From Verticiella sediminum (lineage in GTDB: Bacteria > Pseudomonadota > Gammaproteobacteria > Burkholderiales > Burkholderiaceae_B): 64,000 nucleotides of DNA. A program made the position numbers and the translations under genes. The stretch is from assembly GCF_007558815.1 (NCBI RefSeq), contig NZ_VLTJ01000014.1:1-64000 (forward strand), read 5' to 3'. Under the pieces are notes generated by a model. That model was given only the letters and a program-made list of their open reading frames with translations. It was not told the origin of the DNA and did not search any database. Of the stretch, positions 27,303 through 35,973 are shown piece after piece (position 1 is the stretch's first letter; each line of letters begins with the position of its first letter).

Positions 27303-28241
27303 CTAACCACCGCTCGAATCCGCAGCCGCAGCCTTGAGCCAGTCTCTGAATCTGGCGGCAGCGGGACGCAGCCGTTCGCCTGGTGTCCACGACAACATCC
27401 AGAAAACCCCGCCCATTGCGGTCTCTGGCAGCAGGGTCACCAGGCGCCCGGAAGCCAACTCATCCTGCACGAGCGCCTCGCTCTCCAGCACCACGCCGAA
27501 CTCCTTGATCGCCGCATCGATTGCGATGTGCGACGGATCGATTTGAAGCCTTTCATGTCGGCCGAATGCCGTCAGGTCTTGGGCGGCGAACCATTCCTTC
27601 CAGGTAATGACGTTACCCCTGGTGTGAATGAGCGTGTGGTTGAGCAGGTCCCGTGGCATGCCGACCGGACGGTCCGTCAGCAGCTTCGGACTGCACATCG
27701 GTTGTACCGTGTCCTCGAGCAGCGTGATCGCTGATGGTTCCCGCTTCGGTTCGCCGGTGTACAACACTGCCAAATCCGTAACGCTCCAACTGAAGCCCGT
27801 ACGCTTGGACTCCGCGTTCACGCGCACATCGATGGTCGGATTGTCCAGCAGGAACGCGGGCAGGTGGCGCAAGAGCCACTTGCTGGCGAAGGACGGCGGC
27901 GTGTGCACCCTTACGACTTCGGTGGCGCCGGACTGCGTCGCGGTTCGGCTCGCATCGTCGAGGATTGCCAGAACCTGTCGGACCTTCTGCAGGTACTGCT
28001 CGCCCGGCGTCGTGAGCTGGATGCCGCGCCCGACACGCGCGAACAGTTGGATTCCTAAGAGATCCTCGAGCGTAATGATCTGATGACTGACTGCCGATGC
28101 CGTGAGTCTGAGCTCCGTCGCCGCGGCCTGAAAGCTGCCCAGCCGGGCGGCTGCCTCAAAGGAGGTAAGCGAGCGCAGCGCGGGCCGGCGAACGCTAGGG
28201 TGCGGCGCCGGCGCAGACGGACGACAGGGCGGTTCGCTCAT
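27303..28241 (-). CDS. LysR-family regulator, GcvA-like
   Basis: A 312-residue LysR-type regulator of the GcvA/TrpI group, as shown by the start of the winged helix (LRSLTSFEAAARLGSFQAAATELRLTASAVSHQI) and by segments VVRVHTPPSFASKWLLRHLPAF and PIDVRV-type DNPTIDVRVNAE. About 20 Pro/Arg-rich residues precede the domain; the true start may be slightly internal. It is divergent from the class II aldolase gene at 28521 across 279 AT-rich bases and probably controls that operon. Confidence 0.9.
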   Translation of the reverse strand: MSEPPCRPSAPAPHPSVRRPALRSLTSFEAAARLGSFQAAATELRLTASAVSHQIITLEDLLGIQLFARVGRGIQLTTPGEQYLQKVRQVLAILDDASRTATQSGATEVVRVHTPPSFASKWLLRHLPAFLLDNPTIDVRVNAESKRTGFSWSVTDLAVLYTGEPKREPSAITLLEDTVQPMCSPKLLTDRPVGMPRDLLNHTLIHTRGNVITWKEWFAAQDLTAFGRHERLQIDPSHIAIDAAIKEFGVVLESEALVQDELASGRLVTLLPETAMGGVFWMLSWTPGERLRPAAARFRDWLKAAAADSSGG

Positions 28242-28520
28242 GGCCGGGTCCCGGGTTTGTCACTCGAAAAGGTGCAAACGCGTCTGGCCGTGGGGCGGCC
28301 GAGAGGTGTTCGATTTTAACTCGATCGACGAAATATTTTCATGTATCCGCAAATACATATCGTTTTTTTCCTTTTCGCCGGAAGCGTTAAATCATAGCTA
28401 TCGAAAATATGGGGCCAACGCACGCGTAACACCGCGCCTGCCCCGACTTCGTGCGGGATTGACCGTCCCGATAGCGTGCCACCTTCAATACGGCGAAAGC
28501 CGGAACATCTACGAACGTTC

Positions 28521-29336
28521 ATGAGCCAACCATCCAAAGCCCGCCTCTCGGTCTACGAGCCCGAACAAAGCGAACTGTATTTCCCCAGGCCACCGGTTTT
28601 CGATAACGTCGAAGACGAGCGTCTCCATCGCAAGCAGCGGTTGGCAGCCGTGTGCCGGGTGTTTGCCAAGCTGCGCTACGGCTACGGGATGGCTGGGCAC
28701 ATCACGGTGCGTGATCCCGAGCACGAGAACCTGTACTGGACGAATCCGTTCGCCATGGATTTCTCGCTCGTCAAGGTGTCGGATTTGCTGCTCGTCGACC
28801 ACCAGGGAACGGTGGTCGAGGGGTCGTGGGCCGTCAACCGCGCGGGTTTCGTCCTGCACGCCGCGATTCACCAGGCGCATCCTCATGTGCTCGCCTCGTG
28901 CCATGCTCATACCACCAACGGCATGGCTTGGGCCGCGCTGGGCCGCAAGCTCGACCCGATCACGCAGACCGCCGCGTCCTTTCACCTTGACCATGCCGTG
29001 ATCACCGAAGAGGCCGGCGCGGTTGTCGTCGAGCACGACGCCGGTCATGCGGTCGCCGCAGCATTTGGCCAAAACAAGATCGCCATACACCAGAACCACG
29101 GCCTGTTTTCGGCGGGTCGCGAGAGCGTCGATGAAGCCGCGTGGTGGTTCATCGCAGCCGAACGGGCCTGCGAGATCCAACTCAAGGCCGAGGCCACCGG
29201 CCATCCGCTCAAGCTCATCAGCCCCGCAGCGGCGGCGCATTCGTCGGAGCATCTCGGTACACCGTTTCTAGCCTGGCTGCACTTTCAACCGATGTACGAG
29301 GCAATCGCCCGGTCCGAGCCGGATCTGTTCGACTGA
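28521..29336 (+). CDS. Class II aldolase/adducin-domain protein
   Basis: A 271-residue protein of the class II aldolase/adducin family. The zinc ligands are the His pair in ASCHAHTTNGM and a third His in IHQNHGLFSAG, with a Glu near the AGHITVRDPE segment. The ATG at 28521 begins MSQPSKARLSVYEPEQ. Members of this length act on small sugar- or hydroxy-acid-derived substrates (aldol cleavage, decarboxylation). It heads an operon with a Bug protein and a succinylglutamate-desuccinylase-like deacylase, so its substrate is probably what the Bug protein binds or a derivative. Confidence 0.9.
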   Translation: MSQPSKARLSVYEPEQSELYFPRPPVFDNVEDERLHRKQRLAAVCRVFAKLRYGYGMAGHITVRDPEHENLYWTNPFAMDFSLVKVSDLLLVDHQGTVVEGSWAVNRAGFVLHAAIHQAHPHVLASCHAHTTNGMAWAALGRKLDPITQTAASFHLDHAVITEEAGAVVVEHDAGHAVAAAFGQNKIAIHQNHGLFSAGRESVDEAAWWFIAAERACEIQLKAEATGHPLKLISPAAAAHSSEHLGTPFLAWLHFQPMYEAIARSEPDLFD

Positions 29337-29429
29337 GCGCAATATCGGTGTGCGGGCTTCGCCGACGCCCGCGTTTCATTGCTCTGTGGTGAATGCGGTT
29401 CGGTATGACCCATCAACCCAAGGAACAAC

Positions 29430-30416
29430 GTGAAAACTTCCTCGATCACCATACTCGCGACGCTTTTTCAATTGTGCTGTCTACCGATTGGACAGGCGCA
29501 GACGCCAACGGAATTTCCCGACAAGCCGGTTCACATCGTTGTCGGAACGGCGGCCGGCTCCACGGGCGATGGAATGATCCGCCTCCTGCAGAATCCGATA
29601 GGAGAATTCTTCGGTCAGCCTGTCGTCGTGGATAATCGTCTTGGCGCGGGTGGCATCGTCGGTACGGACTATGGCGCCCGCGTGCCCGCCGACGGCTATA
29701 CGGTAACGCTCGGCAGCACCAGCACGATCATCACGTCGCCGGCGCTGAACTCGAGCGTGAAATATCGGGTGGAGAGTTTTGCGCCGATCGTAGGGCTGGC
29801 GGAGTCCGCCTACGTGATCGTGACCGGAGCCACGCCCGATTCTCCTCGAACGCTGGCGGACCTGCTCGACTATCTGAGAAAGGCCGATGGCACTTACGGA
29901 TCGCTCGGCGTCGGCGCCTTCGGTCACCTGGGCGCGGAGCTGCTACTCACGCGCGCCGGCGTGCAAGCCCTCCACATACCCTACAAGTCGGGTCATTTGA
30001 ACGATGTCGTCTCCGGCCGGCTCACGTTTGCCATCGTCACGGTTGCCGAGGCCGCGCCGCTCATCGCCGCAGATCGGTTGCGCGCGCTCGCTGTGACCTC
30101 CTCCAGCAGGGTGGCTGGGTTGCCGGATGTGCCCACCGTGGCGCAGAGTGATGCTGCCGAGCGCTACGGGCTCAGCGACTTCAGGCTGGTGGTCTGGTTC
30201 GGGCTATTCGCTCCAGCCGGTACGCCGGAAGCGGTCATTGCCCGCTGGCACGAGGCCGCCGCCCGGGCGCTGGGCCAGCCTGAGGTTCGCGAGCGGCTGA
30301 CTTCCATGACGCTGGAGCCGACAGCGCTTTCTCCAGCCGAGTTTGGCAGTCTGATCGCCAAGGAACAGCCAATATGGAATGATTTCATCCAGCAGACCGG
30401 CCTCAAGGTGGAGTAA
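29430..30416 (+). CDS. Bug/TctC periplasmic solute-binding protein
   Basis: A 328-residue Bug-family protein starting at GTG 29430, supported by AAGGAAC upstream. The Sec signal runs to GQAQTPTEFP. Diagnostic parts are FPDKPVHIVVGTAAGSTGDGMIR, VVDNRLGAGGIVG and VPADGYTV. The ligand loop has AAGS in place of the common PAGG, so specificity may differ. It lies between the aldolase and the deacylase in the same operon. Confidence 0.92.
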   Translation: MKTSSITILATLFQLCCLPIGQAQTPTEFPDKPVHIVVGTAAGSTGDGMIRLLQNPIGEFFGQPVVVDNRLGAGGIVGTDYGARVPADGYTVTLGSTSTIITSPALNSSVKYRVESFAPIVGLAESAYVIVTGATPDSPRTLADLLDYLRKADGTYGSLGVGAFGHLGAELLLTRAGVQALHIPYKSGHLNDVVSGRLTFAIVTVAEAAPLIAADRLRALAVTSSSRVAGLPDVPTVAQSDAAERYGLSDFRLVVWFGLFAPAGTPEAVIARWHEAAARALGQPEVRERLTSMTLEPTALSPAEFGSLIAKEQPIWNDFIQQTGLKVE

Positions 30417-30418
30417 GC

Positions 30419-31444
30419 ATGACCGATTCCGGAAAATCCCTCATCACCGCGACTGTCAATTTCGATAAAGGGGGCATCCAGACAGGCTTTTTGCGAATCC
30501 CGCATTCAGTGGACCGCTCTGCCTACGGCTACCTTCCCATCCCCGTCTTTGTCGCGGTCAACGGCGAGGGCCCTACGGTACTGATGCTGGGCGCGAATCA
30601 TGGCGACGAGTACGAAGGGCCCATTGGCTTGATGCATCTGTTGCACGGCCTGGCGTTGGAGCGACTGCAGGGACGCTTGATCGTCCTGCCCACATTGAAC
30701 CTGCCCGCCGTGCTCGCCGGGACACGAACCTCGCCCATCGACAAGGTGAACTTGAATCGCAGTTTCCCCGGCAAGCGGCACGGCACGCCCACTGAAATGC
30801 TCGCGCACTACATCGAGACGGAACTGATTTCGCAGGCAGACTTCGTCTTCGATTTTCATTCCGGCGGCAAGACGCTCAGCTATCTGCCCATCTTGTTCGT
30901 CCTGCGCCCCACCGATGCCGCCTCGCAGTCGCTTACCGACCGTATCGTCCGCGCGTTCGGCTGCGAGCGCGTACGGTACATCGATCAACTGGCCTTCAAC
31001 GAAGACCGGACTTCCGGTGCGGCAGCCCGTCGCCGCGGCGCGGTGTTCTTGTCGGGCGAGTTCGGGGGCTGCGGCTCGGTGAGCAAGGAGGGGGTCACGC
31101 TCGTCGAGCAGGGAACGCTGCGCGTGCTGCACGAACTCGGCGTCCTTGGCGCCGATGATGAGATATCCCGGCCGGCCCTTGTCAACATCCAGTCTTTCAA
31201 CTACTCGCGGGCCGAGCACTACGTGTACGCACCGCGCGGGGGCCTTTTCGAACCGTCGTTCAGCCTTGGCGACTCGATCGTTGCCGGCCAGCGGGCGGGC
31301 TTCATCCATGATCCGGCCGAGCCCTGGAATGCACCCCGTGAAGTGCTGTTTCAAGCGGACGGGTTGGCCATCTGCTATCGACCGCTCGCGCATGTCGAAG
31401 CCGGAGACTGCCTGGCGCATTTGGCGATTCCCGAAGCGTCCTGA
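30419..31444 (+). CDS. Zinc deacylase, AstE/aspartoacylase family (DoeB-like)
   Basis: A 341-residue zinc hydrolase of the succinylglutamate desuccinylase/aspartoacylase family. Metal ligands are in GANHGDEYEG (His and Glu) and in DFVFDFHSGG (His), with a catalytic Glu in SGEFGGCG. Its length and the NLNRSFPG motif fit the branch that includes N-acetyl-diaminobutyrate deacetylase (DoeB) of ectoine breakdown. It begins 2 bases after the Bug gene. Without an ectoine hydrolase nearby I would not claim that pathway; another N-acyl amino acid is as likely. Confidence 0.85.
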   Translation: MTDSGKSLITATVNFDKGGIQTGFLRIPHSVDRSAYGYLPIPVFVAVNGEGPTVLMLGANHGDEYEGPIGLMHLLHGLALERLQGRLIVLPTLNLPAVLAGTRTSPIDKVNLNRSFPGKRHGTPTEMLAHYIETELISQADFVFDFHSGGKTLSYLPILFVLRPTDAASQSLTDRIVRAFGCERVRYIDQLAFNEDRTSGAAARRRGAVFLSGEFGGCGSVSKEGVTLVEQGTLRVLHELGVLGADDEISRPALVNIQSFNYSRAEHYVYAPRGGLFEPSFSLGDSIVAGQRAGFIHDPAEPWNAPREVLFQADGLAICYRPLAHVEAGDCLAHLAIPEAS

Positions 31445-31578
31445 AGAGGGCGTGAGAGCTTATCGGTGAGTGCCGGAGCAGGAGTCGGGCTGAGCGACAG
31501 GGCACCAGGCATAGCAGAGTCGATGGCGCTTCCATCTCTGGCAATATGATGGATTCACCTGGTTTCCTGGAGGCGCAA

Positions 31579-32547
31579 ATGGTTGGAAATGGCTGGGATC
31601 GCGTGCCAATCGACTCGCAAAGCATCGATGCGCCGCTGTCACGCGCGGCGGTGTTTCTCACGTTGACGGTCGGCGAGGGCCGCGAGGCCCTGCAGGCCGT
31701 CGCCGGTGTCCTGGACGGGCTCGACGACCTGATCAAGACAGTCGGCTTTCGCGATCTCAACGGCCGGCTGTCGTGTATTACCGCCCTGGGATCGGGGCTG
31801 TGGGACCGCTTCCAGACCAGCAAGCGCCCGCAGGAACTGCGGCCCTTTGTGCCCATCGAGGGCGCCAAGCACACCGCGCCGGCCACGCCCGGCGACCTCT
31901 TCTTCCATATCCGCGCCGAACGCGAGGATCTCTGCTTTGAATTCGAGCGCCTGTTGCTGGACCAACTGGGCAGTAGTGTGGCGCTGGCCGACGAGGTTGC
32001 GGGCTTTCGCTACTTCGACTCTCGCGACCTGCTTGGCTTCGTCGATGGCACGGCCAACCCGACTGGCCACGACATCGGCGCGTCGACCCTGGTCGGCAGT
32101 GAGGATCCGGAGTTCGCCGGCGGCAGCTACGTGGTAGTGCAGAAGTATCTGCACCAGATGCAGCCCTGGGCCGGGCTTTCCAAGGGCGAGCAGGAGCAGA
32201 TCATCGGCCGGGAGATCGTCAGCAACGTCGAATTGCCCGACGCGGCGAGCGGCCAGAAGTCGCACAAAACTCTCGCTACGATCGTGGACGATGACGGCAC
32301 CGAGCACGACATCCTGCGCGACAACATGCCCTTCGGCCGTCCCGGCCACGGCGAGTATGGGACCTACTTCATCGGCTACTCAAGGCATCTGTGGGTGACG
32401 CAGAAGATGCTGGAGCGCATGTTCCTCGGTGATCCGCCGGGCATGCATGACCGCCTGCTCGATTTCTCGACCGCGCACACTGGCGCCGTGTTCTTCGCTC
32501 CCGCGCCCCGCACGCTGAGCGCACTGGTGCAGGCAGTGCAGACGTAG
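31579..32547 (+). CDS. Dyp-type heme peroxidase
   Basis: A 322-residue dye-decolorising peroxidase of the YfeX-like class. The distal GXXDG motif is in LLGFVDGTANP. The proximal heme His is in GQKSHKTLATI, aligned with the SH of YfeX. The ending TGAVFFAPAPRTLSAL is family-typical. ATG 31579 is preferred because GGAGG lies 6 bases upstream; ATG 31546 is further out. It has no signal peptide and is transcribed alone, with about 135 bases before it. Function is H2O2-dependent oxidation, substrate unknown. Confidence 0.9.
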   Translation: MVGNGWDRVPIDSQSIDAPLSRAAVFLTLTVGEGREALQAVAGVLDGLDDLIKTVGFRDLNGRLSCITALGSGLWDRFQTSKRPQELRPFVPIEGAKHTAPATPGDLFFHIRAEREDLCFEFERLLLDQLGSSVALADEVAGFRYFDSRDLLGFVDGTANPTGHDIGASTLVGSEDPEFAGGSYVVVQKYLHQMQPWAGLSKGEQEQIIGREIVSNVELPDAASGQKSHKTLATIVDDDGTEHDILRDNMPFGRPGHGEYGTYFIGYSRHLWVTQKMLERMFLGDPPGMHDRLLDFSTAHTGAVFFAPAPRTLSALVQAVQT

Positions 32548-32681
32548 CGTGGGGGTATCAAGGTCCGACTGGGCTTTGGGACGACCATCAGGCCGTACTG
32601 GCCGTGCCGAGTCACATTGAATCAATCGCTGCCAGGTGAGATTGACTTTGATCGTTGCAGCACGGATCGCCGTATAGCGCG

Positions 32682-33112
32682 TTACACGGCCTGATCGATG
32701 GCCCGGAACTCCTCATCCGACAGCGTGATTCCGGCGGCGCCGACATTCTGTTCCAAATGCGCGACGCGGGCCGTTCCGGGGATCGGCAGCATCACAGGGC
32801 TGCGCCGCAGGAGCCATGCCAGCGCGGTCTGTCCCGAGGCTGCCTGACGACGCCGCGCGGCGGCTTGCAGCGGGGAGTCGGACTGCGCCAGCAGCCCTGC
32901 TGCCAGCGGATACCACGGGATGAATCCGATGCCATGGTGTTCGCAGTATTCGAGCACATCCTCGCTGCCGCGATCGGACAGGTTGTAGCGGTTCTGTACC
33001 GTGGCCACCGGGAACAAGCGCGCAGCGGCTTCGATGCCGGCAACGGATACCTCGCTCGATCCCGCATGGCGGATGCTTCCCTCGTCGATGATTCTCGCGA
33101 GCCACTACTTGT
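32682..33112 (-). pseudogene. Truncated aldo/keto reductase (C-terminal half)
   Basis: The frame encodes [50 protein letters not shown] and [14 protein letters not shown], the last 140 or so residues of an aldo/keto reductase. The N-terminal half with the catalytic Asp-Tyr-Lys-His residues is missing. The coding homology begins within about 10 bases of the stop codon of the LysR gene at 33113, so a deletion joined the two. The fragment could make a short protein from an internal Met, but it would be inactive as a reductase. Confidence 0.75.
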
Positions 33113-34039
33113 CTAGAGCAGCAGGTCGTCCATCCGCACTGGTGCGTCGCGCTCCGCGCGCAGGAAGTCGATCAATGCTCGCAGCTTGGCCGGCACGCGG
33201 CGTCGATCAGGGTAGTACAGATGCAGCGAGGGAATCTCCGGGCTCCATTCGCTCAGCAGTCGCACAAGACGTCCGCTTTCAAGGAAAGGCTCGATGTAGC
33301 CGTTGATCATGTTGGCAATGCCCAGACCATCAAGCGCGGAGCGCACGAGGATTTCCGAATCATTGACAGTCAGGCGGCCGCTCACCGCCAGGTCGAGCTT
33401 CTCGTCGCCACGAGCGAACTCCCAGCGTTCCATCAACCCGGTGGTAATGTGGCGATAGTTGATGCAGTCATGTTCGAGCAAATCGCGGGGATGTCGTGGC
33501 ACTCCGCGACGTTCCAGATATTCCGGCGATGCAATGATATGCGTGCTCATCGGCGGGCCGACGCGCACTGCCACCATGTCCTTTTCGACCAGCTTACCGA
33601 AGCGGATACCGGCGTCGTATCCCTGCGAGACGATATCGACCAGCAGGTTCTCGACCCGTACCTCGACGTTGATGTCAGGGTACGCGTCCATGAAGCGGCG
33701 CAGTATGGGCTGCAGCACGATCAGGTGTCCGGCACGGGGCACATTGATGCGTAGTTGACCGGCCGGATGCCCGGCCTCACGGCCAAGCTCCTCGGAGGCG
33801 GCAGTCAACTGCTCCAGTGCCGGCAGGACCCGCTCCAGATAGCGCTCACCGATCTCGGTCAGGCTGACACTGCGCGTGGTGCGGTTAAAGAGCACCAGCC
33901 CGAGCCGCTCCTCCAGGTTGCGAACGGCCTGGCTGATCGCTGAGGTTGAAACACCCAGCTTCACGGCCGCGGCGGTGAAGCCGTTCACCTCGGCGACCGT
34001 GGTGAAGGCAATAAGTCCGTCCAGATGATCTTGGCGCAT
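33113..34039 (-). CDS. LysR-family regulator, divergent from SDR
   Basis: A 308-residue LysR-type regulator: winged helix NGFTAAAVKLGVSTSAISQAVRNLEERLGLVLFNRTTRSVSLTEIG near 15-58, then an effector domain with DAGIRFGKLVEKDM. The ATG at 34039 has GGAG 7 bases upstream; a longer open frame adds 67 residues unlike the family. It is divergent from the SDR gene at 34452, the usual target in this arrangement. The last codons run directly into the truncated reductase. Confidence 0.92.
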   Translation of the reverse strand: MRQDHLDGLIAFTTVAEVNGFTAAAVKLGVSTSAISQAVRNLEERLGLVLFNRTTRSVSLTEIGERYLERVLPALEQLTAASEELGREAGHPAGQLRINVPRAGHLIVLQPILRRFMDAYPDINVEVRVENLLVDIVSQGYDAGIRFGKLVEKDMVAVRVGPPMSTHIIASPEYLERRGVPRHPRDLLEHDCINYRHITTGLMERWEFARGDEKLDLAVSGRLTVNDSEILVRSALDGLGIANMINGYIEPFLESGRLVRLLSEWSPEIPSLHLYYPDRRRVPAKLRALIDFLRAERDAPVRMDDLLL

Positions 34040-34189
34040 CTCTTCTCTCCGGGAAGGGAGGCTGCGCATGGATTGTTCAGCCTGGCTCAATAAGCTATCA
34101 CGATGGAGCCATGCGAACCCAGTCCACCTCTGCCACCGGAGACCACGTTCCGATCCCGGACACGCCATCGCCTGCGCGTCGAAGCCCTG

Positions 34190-34330
34190 GGGCGCCGGCC
34201 ACACCGTGTGCGCCTCGATGCGCGAGGTCGCCGGCCGCAACGCCAGGAGAGCCGACGAGCTGGCCGCGATCTCCGGGATCGCGCGTCGGTCGCACGACTG
34301 GACACCTGCGACGGGCGGCCAGCCGCCCCC
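34190..34330 (+). pseudogene. SDR gene fragment in the intergenic region
   Basis: Within the 412-base gap between the LysR and SDR genes, one frame encodes GHTVCASMREVAGRNARRAD followed by ELAAISG. This matches the N-terminal part of short-chain dehydrogenases of the type GHTVYASMR...AGRN. No start, glycine motif or catalytic residues are present in the same frame, so it is a short decayed fragment. It is not a copy of the intact SDR at 34452, whose equivalent region differs. Confidence 0.5.
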
Positions 34331-34451
34331 CAGGGCATCGGCCCACTGTTAAGAAACGCTTGAAAGCCCATTGGCTCTTCGCCCCGTTATCACCTGAGAG
34401 GTCGCGCACTAAAGTAGCGCTCGTCCATTAGCCCATTGAAAGGAGAGCACC

Positions 34452-35297
34452 ATGTCCGTCCTGAAAACGTGGTTCATTACCGGCGTCAGCAGCGGCTTCG
34501 GCCGCGAGCTGGCGCTCAAGGTGATCGACGCCGGCGATCGCGTCGTCGGCACCCTGCGCACCGAGGCGCAACGCGCTGCCTTCGAGGCGCTGCATCCGCA
34601 GCTCGCCCACGGCGTCCTGCTCGACGTGACCGACGAGCCGGCCATCCAGCGGGTGGTCGATGAGGTCGAGGCCACCCACGGCAGCATCGATGTCCTGGTC
34701 AACAACGCTGGTTATGGCCTGGAGGGCGCGATCGAAGAGCTGACCATGGCGCAGGCGCGCCGCCAGTTCGACGTGAATTTCTTCGGGGCGCTGGCGACGA
34801 TCAAGGCCGTGCTGCCGGGTATGCGTCGGCGCCGTTCCGGTCACATCCTCAACCTGACCTCGACGGGCGGCCTGATCACATTCCCGGGCCTGGGCGTCTA
34901 CAACGCCAGCAAGCATGCCCTGGAAGGATTGACCGATGCGCTCGCGCAGGAGGTCGCGCCCTTGGGCATCCGCGTCACCGCGATCGAGCCGGGGCCGTTC
35001 CGTACCGATTGGGCCGGCCGTTCGATGGAGCACGCCGAAACCCGCATCGACGACTACCAGGCTACCGCCGGCGCGATGACGAAAGCGCTGGAGCAGCGCA
35101 ACGGACGGCAGCCGGGTGATCCGGCACGCGCCGCGCTCGCGATGATCCAGGTGGTCAATGCGGACAACCCGCCGCGCCGCCTGTTGCTGGGATCGATGGG
35201 CTTCAAGCAGGTCGGCGAGATCATGGCCGCGCGTCAGGCCGAGATGATCCGCTGGTCGGACCTCACCTTCAGCGCGGATTTCCCGCCGAGTGAGTGA
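34452..35297 (+). CDS. SDR-family oxidoreductase
   Basis: A 281-residue short-chain dehydrogenase with TGVSSGFG at 10-17, NNAGYG near 89, the Ser region LTSTGGL, and the YNASKHA catalytic Tyr-Lys. The extended C-terminus (LLLGSMGFKQVGEIMAARQAEMIRW) is the typical ending of the group of stand-alone SDRs with 270-285 residues. GAAAGGAGAG lies before the ATG. It is divergent from the LysR gene at 34039. Confidence 0.92.
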   Translation: MSVLKTWFITGVSSGFGRELALKVIDAGDRVVGTLRTEAQRAAFEALHPQLAHGVLLDVTDEPAIQRVVDEVEATHGSIDVLVNNAGYGLEGAIEELTMAQARRQFDVNFFGALATIKAVLPGMRRRRSGHILNLTSTGGLITFPGLGVYNASKHALEGLTDALAQEVAPLGIRVTAIEPGPFRTDWAGRSMEHAETRIDDYQATAGAMTKALEQRNGRQPGDPARAALAMIQVVNADNPPRRLLLGSMGFKQVGEIMAARQAEMIRWSDLTFSADFPPSE

Positions 35298-35458
35298 CAA
35301 GCGTCCGGGAACGTCAGTTGGCGCGCCCTATAGCTGTCTGAAAATGAACTTGTCCTGGCGAGGTGCACCGAAAACCGTGAGGCCGCGCCGCGGCCGGGGT
35401 CGAACTGATCGGGGTCGCCGGGCGCAGTCGGTGGATTTACGTGGCTTTCGCTGGAATG

Positions 35459-35485
35459 AAAAAAAGGAGCCGAAGCTCCTTTTTT
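35459..35485 (-). terminator. Rho-independent terminator, copy 1 of tRNA-Gly flank
   Basis: On the minus strand GGAGC-TTCG-GCTCC, a UUCG-loop hairpin, is flanked by a run of A upstream and T downstream, so it can act in both directions. It lies 40 bases beyond the 22-bp tRNA-Gly fragment. A near-identical hairpin lies at 38145-38168 beside the complete tRNA-Gly. The region 35298-35458 between the SDR and this hairpin shows no gene. Confidence 0.8.
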
Positions 35486-35493
35486 CAGCGACT

Positions 35494-35516
35494 TACAGAC
35501 GTAATGGAAGTCTGTA
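35494..35516. repeat. Inverted repeat beside tRNA-Gly 3'-end copy
   Basis: TACAGAC (35494-35500) and GTCTGTA (35510-35516) flank GTAATGGAA. The sequence CAGACGT...ATGGA...GTCTG is shared with the repeat at 15066-15095, which lies in the same place relative to a tRNA-Gly 3' end. Confidence 0.5.
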
Positions 35517-35526
35517 GATCATAAAT

Positions 35527-35548
35527 TGGAGCGGGAAACGAGTCTCGA
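35527..35548 (-). repeat. 22-bp tRNA-Gly 3'-end copy (distal att site)
   Basis: These 22 bases are identical to 38215-38236, the CCA end and T-arm part of tRNA-Gly(GCC). The match ends abruptly in the T-arm. With the truncated integrase next to the complete tRNA-Gly, it marks the far end of a small integrated element (35549-38214). Confidence 0.85.
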
Positions 35549-35622
35549 CCTAGGATCTTAAGTCGTTGTTTTGCAAAAAACTTCCTTTGCCACAGTGAGC
35601 TGTGGGTGCCTCAACTGTAGCC

Positions 35623-35739
35623 TTATTTTTTACCCTCGACAACCAAGTTGTTCCATTGCCGTCCACAGGTAGCCATGAACTTCCACAGCACATAGACGTT
35701 GGTGCTGGCGATATAGATCAGCACACGTACGCAAGGCAC
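35623..35739 (-). CDS. Possible 38-residue membrane peptide
   Basis: A short open frame from GTG 35739, preceded by AAGGATA, encodes a hydrophobic segment (VRVLIYIASTNVYVLW) and a basic end (VEGKK). I do not recognise it. It lies in the 220 bases between the att fragment and the palindrome at 35761, which otherwise show nothing. Confidence 0.2.
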   Translation of the reverse strand: MPCVRVLIYIASTNVYVLWKFMATCGRQWNNLVVEGKK

Positions 35740-35760
35740 GCCTATCCTTGTTAGGGGTAG

Positions 35761-35775
35761 GACCTGTCACAGGTC
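35761..35775. repeat. 15-bp perfect palindrome
   Basis: GACCTGT-C-ACAGGTC overlaps the end of the small gene at 35767. It might be an operator or the base of a hairpin that ends the toxin-antitoxin transcript, though no T-run follows on the minus strand. Confidence 0.35.
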
Positions 35776-35961
35776 AATATCAGCTTCGAACGCTTCATCC
35801 AGATCAACACTGGGGAGAAGCGCGATTTGTGCCAGCATGAACTGAGCCAAATCCTCCGGAAGTGGCCGGACATTGGCGCCAGTGTCGATATCCCGATCTA
35901 GCAAAGTGAGGAATGCCTGGGGAAGCGTGTGCGAGTGCTCAATAGTTGTTCGATTGGCCAT
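35767..35961 (-). CDS. Small hypothetical protein after the PIN toxin
   Basis: A 64-residue acidic protein (MANRTTIEHSHTLPQAFLTL, ending VDLDEAFEADIDL) that begins 12 bases after the PIN gene stops, on the same strand. I do not recognise a family. The close spacing suggests a third gene of the toxin-antitoxin unit, but nothing in the sequence shows DNA binding or toxin contact. Confidence 0.5.
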   Translation of the reverse strand: MANRTTIEHSHTLPQAFLTLLDRDIDTGANVRPLPEDLAQFMLAQIALLPSVDLDEAFEADIDL

Positions 35962-35973
35962 TTTCCAAGAAGC

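Noticed and set aside
30419..31444. Assignment of the deacylase to ectoine degradation (doeB)
   Set aside because: The family fits, but no ectoine hydrolase or transaminase is nearby and the operon has an aldolase and Bug protein instead.
35549..35973. A third attC site after the toxin-antitoxin unit
   Set aside because: No RYYYAAC/GTTRRRY pair with an inverted repeat was found downstream of the PIN unit, so it is not shown to be a cassette.
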